DNA of 7,175 nucleotides from assembly GCA_022822245.1 (NCBI GenBank), contig JAJECB010000181.1, positions 1 to 7,175 on the forward strand, in the 5' to 3' direction. This DNA is from Gammaproteobacteria bacterium (GTDB taxonomy: Bacteria; Pseudomonadota; Gammaproteobacteria; HK1). Made by a program: the position numbers and the translations under genes. Positions 1-5,831 of the stretch are shown piece after piece; within the stretch, counting starts at the first letter, position 1, and the number at the start of each line of letters is the position of its first letter. Under the pieces are notes generated by a model that ran no database searches, was not told where the DNA came from, and saw nothing but the letters and a program-made list of their open reading frames with translations.

Positions 1-52
1 GGGGTTCAATCACCCCTTCGAGCGCGGCCAGACGAGCGCGCGCGTCCCACCC

Positions 53-87
53 GTATTAATACACCGTCGTCCGGGTTGGCGCCAACC
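53..87. promoter_or_regulatory. Two adjacent perfect palindromes upstream of the dioxygenase gene
   Basis: GTATTAATAC (53-62) and GGTTGGCGCCAACC (74-87) are both perfect palindromes, with centres 23 bp apart. They lie just before the dioxygenase gene. The first is the only AT-rich patch in the leader and could include a -10-like TATTAA. The second has the dyad form expected of an operator for a dimeric regulator. No convincing -35 box is visible, and no regulator gene is in the window to pair with them. The palindromes are seen directly; the regulatory role is inference. Confidence 0.35.
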
Positions 88-187
88 GCCTCGCGGCCCC
101 TCCGCGTGACCATCGACCGTGCCGGTTGACACTGTGGAGAACCGGATCGACCATGCCCGCTTCAGAGCGTACCCGGAGCCTCAGGAC

Positions 188-1147
188 ATGACTCCCGAAC
201 AGGTTCTTGAGATCCCGCCCCGCGTCCTCTCCCAGGAGCAGCGGGAGTTCTACTTCGACAACGGTTACCTGCTGGTGGAGAGCATCATCCCCGCCGATGT
301 GGTGGAGGAGATGCGGGCGGTGACCACCGAATGGGTGGAGAGGAGCCGCTCGATCACGAAGTCCGATGCGGTGTTCGACCTTGAACCCGGCCACGCTCCG
401 GACAATCCGAGGCTCCGTCGCCTGTCCAGCCCCGTGGAGCACGACAACCGCTACTGGAAATACGCCTCCGAGTCGATCGTCCCCGACATCATCGCCGACC
501 TCGTCGGATCGGACGTCAAGTTCCACCACTCGAAGCTCAACTTCAAATGGGCCGAGGGGGGCGAGGAGGTCAAGTGGCACCAGGACATCCAGTACTGGCC
601 GCACACCAACTACAGCCCCCTGACGATCGGCACCTATCTCCACGACGTGGGACCGGACCAGGGTCCGCTGGGGGTCATCCCGGGTAGCCACAAGGGGAAG
701 CTCTTCGACGAGTACAACGACAAGGGTCAGTGGGTCGGATGCCTTTCCGACCGGGACCTCGGCAAGGTTTCCCTCGATACGGCCGAATACCTCATGGGCC
801 CGGCCGGCTCGGTGACGATTCACAATTGCCGGACGATCCACGGCTCGCGCCCGAACCTGTCGGACTTCGGAAGGCCGCTCCTGCTGAACGTCTATTCCGC
901 GGCGGATGCGTTCACCTATACCGCGAATCCCCTGCCGAGCCGATACGAGGGGACCATCGTCCGCGGCCGGCCGGCGCGCTACGCGCACCACGATCCGCGG
1001 CCCTGCCAGGTTCCCCCCGACTGGTCCGGCGGCTACACGTCGCTGTTCGCCCTCCAGCAGGAAGAGGAGTGGGACGAGACGCAACTCACGGCGGTTGCGG
1101 CCCAGACCCGAGATATTCGGGGAGTCGATCGCTCCGCCGCAGACTAG
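188..1147 (+). CDS. Phytanoyl-CoA dioxygenase (PhyH) family protein
   Basis: Probable non-haem Fe(II)/2-oxoglutarate-dependent oxygenase of the PhyH family, cytosolic, hydroxylating an unknown small molecule. From the ATG at 188 it has 319 residues, a usual size for the family. The iron triad is visible as H131 and D133 in WHQD and the distal H218 in TIHGSRPN. R229 in FGRPLLLN fits the arginine that binds the 2-oxoglutarate carboxylate. The segment HHSKLNFKW (about 113-121) and the stretch GPLGVIPGSHKG are also typical of the fold. There is no signal peptide or membrane segment. I chose ATG 188 because a GGAG lies 9 bases upstream (175-178). An in-frame GTG at 119 would add 23 protein-like residues but has no visible ribosome site, so the start is uncertain. 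No neighbour indicates the substrate: the next gene is convergent and unrelated. The family is broad (phytanoyl-CoA, halogenation and antibiotic-tailoring enzymes), so no precise reaction is claimed. Confidence 0.9.
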   Translation: MTPEQVLEIPPRVLSQEQREFYFDNGYLLVESIIPADVVEEMRAVTTEWVERSRSITKSDAVFDLEPGHAPDNPRLRRLSSPVEHDNRYWKYASESIVPDIIADLVGSDVKFHHSKLNFKWAEGGEEVKWHQDIQYWPHTNYSPLTIGTYLHDVGPDQGPLGVIPGSHKGKLFDEYNDKGQWVGCLSDRDLGKVSLDTAEYLMGPAGSVTIHNCRTIHGSRPNLSDFGRPLLLNVYSAADAFTYTANPLPSRYEGTIVRGRPARYAHHDPRPCQVPPDWSGGYTSLFALQQEEEWDETQLTAVAAQTRDIRGVDRSAAD

Positions 1148-1194
1148 GGTGCGTTCACGCTATCGCCCCCCATCCGTGACGAACGCGAAGAGCC

Positions 1195-1222
1195 GTAGGT
1201 CGGATTGGCGTGGCGTAGTCCG
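1195..1222. repeat. Degenerate REP-like hairpin element
   Basis: The stretch begins GTAGGTCGGATT and ends GCGTAGTCCG, around a short GTG loop. GGATT can pair with AGTCC (one G-T wobble), and GC with GC around the loop. This matches the general form of a REP-like intergenic repeat (GTAGGTCGGATTagc...gcgTAATCC) that I know to be common in Gamma- and Betaproteobacterial genomes. The right arm is degraded: it continues CGGGTT, not the expected CCGAC complement. It sits alone between two convergent genes, a typical REP location. Recognition is from memory of the motif, with no search. Confidence 0.5.
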
Positions 1223-1231
1223 GGTTCAGAC

Positions 1232-1261
1232 CCTCGCGCGATCAGGAGACTCGGCGCGAGG
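1232..1261. terminator. GC-rich hairpin between convergent genes
   Basis: CCTCGCGC (1232-1239) pairs perfectly with GCGCGAGG (1254-1261), leaving a 14-base loop. It lies 84 bases after the dioxygenase stop and 26 bases beyond the stop of the minus-strand small gene, so it could help end both transcripts. No T-run follows on either strand, so it is not a classical intrinsic terminator. Part of the right arm can also form a competing GGCGG/CCGCC hairpin (1260-1275). Confidence 0.25.
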
Positions 1262-1287
1262 CGGTCGAGGCCGCCCCGCGCGTCCGC

Positions 1288-1476
1288 TCATCCGCATCGC
1301 CGGCAGCGGATCTTCTTGAAGATTTCGTCCCAGTCGCCGTCCGTCGCCGCGTAGTCCAGCAGACAGCGGAGGGCCTTGGAAGGATCCGGCAGCGCGTAAC
1401 GGTCCGCAATCAGCACCAGCATCTCGTAGGCATCGGGGTGGATCTCGAACGGGACCTTGACCTTCACTCCGGCCAT
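1288..1476 (-). CDS. Small conserved-looking protein, ribbon-helix-helix-like, C-terminal CxxC
   Basis: A 62-residue protein of unknown function. From ATG 1476 it reads as a strand (VKVPFEI, 4-10), a helix (about 12-27, PDAYEMLVLIADRYAL), a DPSK turn and a second helix (SKALRCLLDYA). That is the strand-helix-turn-helix order of ribbon-helix-helix DNA-binding proteins. The C-terminus ends IRCRRCG, one CxxC pair that could contribute to a metal site in an oligomer. I chose this start because GGAG (1485-1488 on the plus strand as CTCC) lies 8 bases upstream. A longer in-frame start at 1506 would begin inside the neighbouring repeat element and lacks support. No toxin-like partner lies next to it, and the downstream neighbour is the convergent dioxygenase gene. 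Its promoter must lie within or beyond the repeat, unless it is read through from mutM, which ends 319 bases upstream. The fold call is inferred from pattern only. Confidence 0.75.
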   Translation of the reverse strand: MAGVKVKVPFEIHPDAYEMLVLIADRYALPDPSKALRCLLDYAATDGDWDEIFKKIRCRRCG

Positions 1477-1498
1477 GATGCGTACTCCTTCGGGGCTG

Positions 1499-1682
1499 GC
1501 CCGCATATTTCACCGATGTCCTGCTGCGGCCGCCAATCTGCTCGCGGTGGCGGGCCGTACACCCTCAAGCCGCGTCGACGTAGGTACCTACGCCTTCAGC
1601 GTCTCTCGGTCCGTGGGGCCCGCCACTGCGACGCGCAGGCATCCTGGCGCCCTCGCGACGAACATCGGTGAAATATGCGGGC
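1499..1682 (-). repeat. Dispersed inverted-repeat element, copy 1 (MITE-like)
   Basis: A 184-bp element with perfect 21-bp terminal inverted repeats at 1499-1519 and 1662-1682 (core CCGCATATTTCACCGATGT). GCTGGC occurs directly on both sides of the 1501-1680 core (1495-1500 and 1681-1686), which fits a 6-bp target duplication or an extended end. Inside, GTGGCGGGCC (1547-1556) pairs with GGCCCGCCAC (1617-1626), and a 14-bp palindrome, CGTAGGTACCTACG, sits at 1579-1592, so the whole unit could fold as nested stems. Its reverse complement aligns along its length with the second copy at 4164-4332; 39 of 45 bases match at the conserved end (1638-1682 here). No transposase is encoded. It accounts for most of the 319-base gap between the small gene and mutM. 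In the remainder (1687-1795) I see no gene or clear signal. Confidence 0.8.
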
Positions 1683-1795
1683 TGGCAACGCGGTTGTCGG
1701 TGGGGTCGGGGCGCCGGGGCCTTGCGGCACTCGCTCGGATTGAGGCCGACCGAACGCCGGGGAGACTGGCGTATCCGGGGGCCGGCCGTCAAACG

Positions 1796-2611
1796 CTACC
1801 GCTGGCACCGGGGACACCAGACGGTCGAGCGCTGACCGATGATGCGCCCCCGCAGGGCTGCCCCGCAACGAACGCACGGTTCCCCCGCCCGGTCGTAGGT
1901 CATCAGGCGGGTCTGGTAGCGGCCGGGCTCGCCATCGGTCCGTACGTAGTCCCGAAACGAGGTGCCGCCGGCCCCGATTGAGCGGGACAGGATCCGGCGC
2001 ACCGCGTCGGCGAGCCGCTCGTAGCGTTCCCGGGAGATCCGCCCCGCGGGCCGGCCCGGGTGGATGCCCGCTTCGAACAGCGCCTCGTTGGCGTAGATGT
2101 TGCCGACGCCGGCGACGATCCGGCCGTCCATCAGGAAGGACTTGACCGCCGCCCGCCGCCCCCGCGAACGCTCGTGGAGCCACCCTCCGTGAAAGGCGTC
2201 CGTGAAGGGCTCCGGACCCAGCCGGGAGAGAAGCGGGTGCCGGGCGGGCGCGCCTTCCCACCAGAGCATCGCGCCGAACCGTCGCGGGTCGCGATAGCGA
2301 AGGCACTGTCCGTCGTCGAGTCGCCAGTCGACATGGTCGTGCGGGCCCGCCGGGTCGCTGCACGACATGAGGCGAAGGCTCCCGGTCATTCCGAGATGGA
2401 TGAGCGCGGTTCCGCCGGGTGCGCTCGCGAGGAGGTACTTGGCGCGCCGGGTGAGCCCGGTGATCCGGCGCCCCTCGAGTCGCTCCGCGAGCTCCGGAGG
2501 AACGGGCCAGCGCAGGCGCGGCTCCCGGACCAGGACCCGCTTCACACGCCGCCCCACCAGCCGCGGCTCGAGCTCGCGCCGGGTCGTCTCGACCTCGGGC
2601 AGCTCAGGCAT
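1796..2611 (-). CDS. mutM: Formamidopyrimidine-DNA glycosylase (Fpg/MutM)
   Basis: Bifunctional DNA glycosylase/AP lyase that removes 8-oxoguanine and formamidopyrimidines in base excision repair. At 271 residues it matches the usual length, and it is complete. It starts [17 protein letters not shown]2 is the Schiff-base nucleophile once Met is removed, and E3 is the other catalytic acid. K58 in RRAKYLL, the HLGMTGSLR loop (72-80) containing the intercalating Met, and RDPRRFG (107-113) follow. The helix-two-turn-helix segment [14 protein letters not shown] is at 166-179. The C-terminal zinc finger has C246, C249, C266 and C269, with R261 in its hairpin. All key residues are present. The start lies 21 bases after the stop of the upstream bepA-like gene, suggesting one transcript. 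No strong Shine-Dalgarno is seen, and a GC hairpin (2614-2627) occupies the site, so translational coupling is plausible. The resemblance to gammaproteobacterial MutM is strong by eye. Confidence 0.97.
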   Translation of the reverse strand: MPELPEVETTRRELEPRLVGRRVKRVLVREPRLRWPVPPELAERLEGRRITGLTRRAKYLLASAPGGTALIHLGMTGSLRLMSCSDPAGPHDHVDWRLDDGQCLRYRDPRRFGAMLWWEGAPARHPLLSRLGPEPFTDAFHGGWLHERSRGRRAAVKSFLMDGRIVAGVGNIYANEALFEAGIHPGRPAGRISRERYERLADAVRRILSRSIGAGGTSFRDYVRTDGEPGRYQTRLMTYDRAGEPCVRCGAALRGRIIGQRSTVWCPRCQR

Positions 2612-2632
2612 GCCCGCCGTCCGGCGGCTCCG

Positions 2633-4147
2633 TCACCGGCCTCCCGAGCGCCGGTTGATGAGCTGCTGTCGTCGGGCCTCCGCGCGGGCCGACCGGTAGT
2701 CGTCGATAGCGGGAACCGCGAGCGCGATGTCGAGCTGACGGATGGCGGACTCGAGGTCGCCGTTGCGAGCGTGGAACTCCGCGAGCGCCATGTGGGATGC
2801 GGCGCGACGCCCGGCCCGCTGGTGGGCGAGAGCGAGCAGCCGGTAGAGGGATGCGTCGGTGTCGTGCCTGCGCTGGAACCTTCGAAGAAGGGTCGCCGCG
2901 TCGTCCGGACGGCCCGCCCGTACGAGACCGAGACCGTAGGCGTACACGAGGGCCCGATAGTCGGGAAACCGTTCCACCGAGGCGGCGAGAAGCTCGAGTG
3001 CCCGTTCTTCCTCGCCGAGCGCGGCGTATGCCTCGGCGGCGGCCGTGCGGTGCGCGGCCCGGTCCGGGAAGTCCCTCCGCAACCCTTCGAGGAGGAGTTT
3101 GGCTTCTTCGTGCCGGTTGGAGCTCATGAGGGCGATTGCGAGACCGTAGCGATCGGTCTCTGTCGCCTCGGACCCCCCATCCACGACCCGCGCCTCGAAG
3201 TACTTGAGCGCGTCGGTGGGATTGGCCGCGAGGCGCATCCGAAGCTTCGCCCGAACCAGGGGATACTCGGCGCTCTCGTGGTAGGACCGCGGCTCGAACT
3301 GTTCCGCACGTCCGCGCGTGTCCGCGATGCGCGACATGGTGATGGGGTGGGTCGAGAGGAACTCCGGAGGCCGGGACATGAAGCGTTGCCACTCCTGGAA
3401 GCGCTCGAAGAAGGCGGGTACCGCCCGAGGGTCGAAGCCGGCTCGATGGAGCAGCTCCATCCCGATTCGGTCTGCCTCCATCTCCTTTTCGCGCGAGTAC
3501 GAGAGTGCCGCGTGCTGCGCCCCGGCCGCGCTCGCGGCGAGGGTGGCCTGCCCGGCCTGAGGGTTCTGGGTTGCGATCAGGATCCCGGCGAACACGCCGG
3601 CCAGGGTGGTAAGCGAGGCGAGGCGACTGTGCTCGATGAGCTGGGCAAGGTGCCGCAGGGTGACGTGGGCGATCTCGTGCGCGATCACCGCCGCGAGCTC
3701 GCTCTCCGACTCCGTGATCACGATGAGCCCCGCGTTCACCGCGATGACCCCCCCCGGCCCCGCGAACGCGTTGACGCTGGACGCGTCGACCACCAGAAAT
3801 CGGTACCGCCGCTCCGGGTCCGCGCTCGCGATGCGCTGCCCCAGGGAGTCGATGTAGTCGACGACCTCGGGGTCGTCGACCAGTCGAACGCGTTGGCGAA
3901 TCTGGCGGAGAAATGCATCCCCGAGACGTTCCTCCTCGGCGCGGGTGAGTGTCTCGCCCGCCGCATCGCCGAGGTCGGGCAGCGCGGTGTCGGCGGCGGC
4001 CGCGGGCAGAACGGCGAGCAACCCCAAGATGACCAGGACCGCAGCTCGGCGCCGCCTCCTCGCATCCGGCCGGGAGTCGGCGAAGACGCGCCCTTCGCGG
4101 GAAGACGGGGCCGGGGACATGAGCACCAATCGAGTCCGGAAATCCAT
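2633..4147 (-). CDS. bepA: BepA-like periplasmic M48 metalloprotease with TPR domain
   Basis: Probable periplasmic zinc protease and chaperone of the BepA (YfgC) type, which in E. coli helps assemble or degrade outer-membrane proteins such as LptD. The protein has 504 residues, close to the roughly 487 of E. coli BepA. A basic run (RRRRR, about 30-34) and a hydrophobic stretch ending LPAAAA (to about 52) form a likely Sec signal peptide. The M48 core carries HEIAH (157-161) and the downstream ligand glutamate in SREKEMEAD (E222 of the ExxxD pattern). STHPIT places H267 where BepA has its regulatory His switch. Residues about 305-480 are helical repeats of TPR type. I start it at ATG 4147, just outside the neighbouring repeat element. 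The open frame continues upstream through that element, but those residues are repeat translation. ATG 4120 is an alternative that still keeps the signal peptide; neither start has a clear Shine-Dalgarno. It is followed by mutM in the same direction. Confidence 0.92.
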   Translation of the reverse strand: MDFRTRLVLMSPAPSSREGRVFADSRPDARRRRRAAVLVILGLLAVLPAAAADTALPDLGDAAGETLTRAEEERLGDAFLRQIRQRVRLVDDPEVVDYIDSLGQRIASADPERRYRFLVVDASSVNAFAGPGGVIAVNAGLIVITESESELAAVIAHEIAHVTLRHLAQLIEHSRLASLTTLAGVFAGILIATQNPQAGQATLAASAAGAQHAALSYSREKEMEADRIGMELLHRAGFDPRAVPAFFERFQEWQRFMSRPPEFLSTHPITMSRIADTRGRAEQFEPRSYHESAEYPLVRAKLRMRLAANPTDALKYFEARVVDGGSEATETDRYGLAIALMSSNRHEEAKLLLEGLRRDFPDRAAHRTAAAEAYAALGEEERALELLAASVERFPDYRALVYAYGLGLVRAGRPDDAATLLRRFQRRHDTDASLYRLLALAHQRAGRRAASHMALAEFHARNGDLESAIRQLDIALAVPAIDDYRSARAEARRQQLINRRSGGR

Positions 4148-4157
4148 CGAACACAGG

Positions 4158-4163
4158 ATTCTA
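4158..4163 (-). promoter_or_regulatory. Candidate -10 box for the bepA-mutM transcript
   Basis: On the minus strand TAGAAT (plus ATTCTA) matches five of six bases of the -10 consensus. It begins exactly at the edge of the repeat element, so any -35 would lie inside the element's terminal repeat. At 17-18 bp spacing only a weak half-match (CGAACA) is present. Transcription from here would start about 4 bases before ATG 4147, giving a nearly leaderless mRNA, or about 31 bases before ATG 4120. Confidence 0.25.
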
Positions 4164-4332
4164 GCCCGGAAAATTCGCCGATGTTCGTCGCGAGGGTGCC
4201 AAGATGCCGTGGTGGCGGGCGGCACGGACCGAAAGAGCGCTTGCGCGCTGTCGAAGCGGCTTTCGGGAGTACGGCCCGCGATAGCGAGGGAATTGGCGTC
4301 CGCTAGCCAAGACATCGGCGAATTTTCCGGGC
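4164..4332 (+). repeat. Dispersed inverted-repeat element, copy 2 (MITE-like)
   Basis: A 169-bp element with perfect 21-bp terminal inverted repeats at 4164-4184 and 4312-4332 (core CCGGAAAATTCGCCGATGT). It is homologous to copy 1 in opposite orientation. Shared blocks are TCGTCGCGAGGG.GCCA.GATGCC next to the left end, CACGGACCGA.AGA in the middle, and GTACGGCCCGC followed by ATTGGCG towards the right end. Nested internal stems are visible: GCGGGC/GCCCGC (4215-4220, 4274-4279), CCGAAAG/CTTTCGG (4229-4235, 4260-4266) and AGCGC/GCGCT (4236-4240, 4245-4249). No direct repeat flanks this copy. It fills about half of the 324-base divergent gap between the bepA-like gene and the phosphofructokinase gene. 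Confidence 0.8.
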
Positions 4333-4336
4333 GATA

Positions 4337-4351
4337 AGCGACGCGGTCGCT
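4337..4351. promoter_or_regulatory. Short interrupted palindrome in the divergent intergenic region
   Basis: AGCGAC and GTCGCT form a perfect 6-bp dyad around GCG, directly beside repeat copy 2 and about 120 bases before the phosphofructokinase start. It could be an operator or a small hairpin. A 6-bp dyad in such GC-rich DNA can easily arise by chance, and I know of no regulator that matches it. Confidence 0.15.
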
Positions 4352-4433
4352 GGTTCGGCCGGGCGATGCGATCGATTGGGCGGTGGTTCGCCCCCGCACC
4401 ACGGCGCCGGTAGCGTGGATTCGGCCGCTTCGC

Positions 4434-4439
4434 TATCCT
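4434..4439 (+). promoter_or_regulatory. Candidate -10 box for the phosphofructokinase gene
   Basis: TATCCT lies 32 bases before the start codon and agrees with four of six -10 consensus bases. At 17 bp spacing the upstream hexamer is TAGCGT, a poor -35. The location suits a short leader containing the AAAGG ribosome site, but the call is weak. Confidence 0.25.
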
Positions 4440-4471
4440 GCCGCGCCACTCCACGATCGAAAGGCATCGTC

Positions 4472-5734
4472 ATGAGCGCCCGCAACGTCCTCTACGCCCA
4501 GTCCGGCGGCGTGACCGCGGTCATCAACGCCACGGCGGCGGGGGTCATCGAGACGGCCCGTCGCCATCCGGAAGCGTTCGGCAAGGTCTACGCGGGCCGG
4601 GACGGGATCATCGGCGCGCTGACCGAGGATCTCATCGATACCAGCGAGGAATCGGAGGAGGCGATCGCCTCGCTCCGCCATACCCCGTCCGGCGCGTTCG
4701 GTTCGTGCCGTCACAAGCTCAAGGGGCTGGAAGAGGCGCCGGCGGAGTACGCGCGGCTCATCGACGTCTTTCGCGCGCACGACATCGGGTACTTCTTCTA
4801 CAACGGAGGCGGGGATTCCCAGGACACCTCCCACAAGGTGTCGCAGATCGGCGAGCGCACGGGCTATCCCATCACCTGCATCGGGATCCCGAAAACGGTC
4901 GACAACGACCTCCCGATCACCGACAACTGCCCCGGCTTCGGCTCGGTCGCGAAGTACGTCGCGGTGTCCGTGCGCGAGGCGGCCTTCGACGTCCGGTCGA
5001 TGGCGCGCTCTTCCACCAAGGTCTTCATCATGGAGGTGATGGGCCGCCACGCGGGCTGGATCGCCGCCGCCGGAGGCCTCGCGGCCGAATTCGAGGGCGA
5101 CGCGCCCCACATCATCCTCTTTCCCGAGGTCCCCTTCGAGGAGGAACGGTTCCTCGCCCGCGTCCGCGAAAGCGTCGACGCGCACGGGTACTGCGTCGTC
5201 GTGGTCTCGGAGGGAGCCCGCTACCCGGATGGGCGGTTCCTTTCCGAGGCGGGCACCCGCGACGCCTTCGGGCATGCCCAGCTCGGCGGGGTCGCCCCCG
5301 TCATCGCGGAGATGATCCGGGCCCGCCACGGCTACAAGTTCCATTGGGCGGTGGCGGACTACCTGCAGCGGGCGGCCCGCCACATCGCTTCGGGCACCGA
5401 CGTGGAGCAGGCCTACGCGATGGGCCGGGCGGCCGTCGAGTTCGCGCTCGCGGGAAAGAACGCGGTCATGCCGGTCATCGTCCGCAAGGCGGACGAACCC
5501 TATGCCTGGGAGGTCGGAGAGGCGGCCCTCTCCGACGTCGCGAACGTGGAGAAGGAGGTCCCGCGCGAATACCTCACCGAGGACGGCTTCGGCATCACGG
5601 AGGCGTGCCGGCGCTACCTCCGGCCCCTCATCGCGGGCGAGGACTTTCCGCCCTTCGCGGGCGGGCTGCCCGCCTACGTGCGGCTGAAGAACGCCCCGGT
5701 CCCGAAGAAGCTCTCCGCAACCTTCGAGGTCTGA
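4472..5734 (+). CDS. pfp: Pyrophosphate-dependent 6-phosphofructokinase
   Basis: Cytosolic phosphofructokinase that interconverts fructose 6-phosphate and fructose 1,6-bisphosphate using PPi/phosphate in place of ATP, reversible and therefore usable in glycolysis, gluconeogenesis or sugar-phosphate cycling. It is 420 residues, typical of the longer PPi-type enzymes. Visible motifs are AQSGGVTAVIN (9-19), NGGGDSQDT (111-119) at the phosphoryl-donor site, PKTVDND (140-146) with catalytic D144, and MGRHAGW (190-196) at the sugar-phosphate site. K141 in PKTVDND is the main PPi marker; ATP enzymes have Gly there (GTIDND). The donor loop also has the GG[GN]DS form, not GGDGS. I chose ATG 4472 because AAAGG stands 7 bases before it; the frame is open further upstream, but through the likely promoter region. 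The gene diverges from the bepA-like gene and converges on the membrane pyrophosphatase gene, which shares its PPi substrate pool. Confidence 0.95.
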   Translation: MSARNVLYAQSGGVTAVINATAAGVIETARRHPEAFGKVYAGRDGIIGALTEDLIDTSEESEEAIASLRHTPSGAFGSCRHKLKGLEEAPAEYARLIDVFRAHDIGYFFYNGGGDSQDTSHKVSQIGERTGYPITCIGIPKTVDNDLPITDNCPGFGSVAKYVAVSVREAAFDVRSMARSSTKVFIMEVMGRHAGWIAAAGGLAAEFEGDAPHIILFPEVPFEEERFLARVRESVDAHGYCVVVVSEGARYPDGRFLSEAGTRDAFGHAQLGGVAPVIAEMIRARHGYKFHWAVADYLQRAARHIASGTDVEQAYAMGRAAVEFALAGKNAVMPVIVRKADEPYAWEVGEAALSDVANVEKEVPREYLTEDGFGITEACRRYLRPLIAGEDFPPFAGGLPAYVRLKNAPVPKKLSATFEV

Positions 5735-5749
5735 GCGGACCTGCGCATC

Positions 5750-5810
5750 GTCCGGCGCGGCCGGGACAGCCGGACCGGGAAGCGAATCACCGCCCGCGCG
5801 TCCCGGGCGG
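5750..5810. terminator. Two tandem GC hairpins between convergent genes
   Basis: GTCCGGC (5750-5756) pairs with GCCGGAC (5769-5775), and CCGCCCG (5790-5796) pairs with CGGGCGG (5804-5810) around a 7-base loop. Both fall in the 97-base gap between the stops of the phosphofructokinase and pyrophosphatase genes, so they may insulate or end both transcripts. Neither is followed by a T-run in either direction, so a factor-independent mechanism is not shown. Confidence 0.4.
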
Positions 5811-5831
5811 CACCTGAGGATCGGGGTACCT

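Noticed and set aside
1..16. GGGGT/ACCCC 5-bp hairpin at the left edge as a terminator
   Set aside because: The stem is short, there is no real T-run, and nothing upstream is visible to terminate.
56..1084. 342-codon minus-strand open frame
   Set aside because: It is antisense to the dioxygenase gene, whose iron-binding motifs are intact. The antisense product shows no known motif.
1457..1981. 174-codon plus-strand open frame across the first repeat copy
   Set aside because: It spans the small gene's leader, the repeat element and the antisense end of mutM. No domain is seen, and its length is explained by high GC.
2060..4306. 748-codon plus-strand open frame
   Set aside because: It lies antisense to mutM and the bepA-like gene, both with clear family motifs. 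Its translation is low-complexity Arg/Gly/Glu-rich with no recognisable domain, as expected of antisense frames in GC-rich DNA, and it also runs through a repeat element.
1499..4332. The two repeats as a CRISPR or phage attachment pair
   Set aside because: There are only two copies, in opposite orientation, 2.5 kb apart with ordinary housekeeping genes between. There are no spacers, cas genes, integrase or tRNA. An inversion-type invertible segment was considered, but the enclosed bepA-mutM pair is a normal operon and the copies are too diverged for frequent recombination.
4148..4402. N-terminal extension of the bepA-like gene (85 extra codons)
   Set aside because: The frame is open but reads through repeat copy 2, and would place the signal peptide deep inside the protein. 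The Met at 4147 outside the element is more sensible.
4433..5383. 316-codon minus-strand open frame
   Set aside because: It is antisense to the phosphofructokinase gene, with composition typical of a complementary-strand artefact (HDDA, RVDAF, DDGGD patterns).
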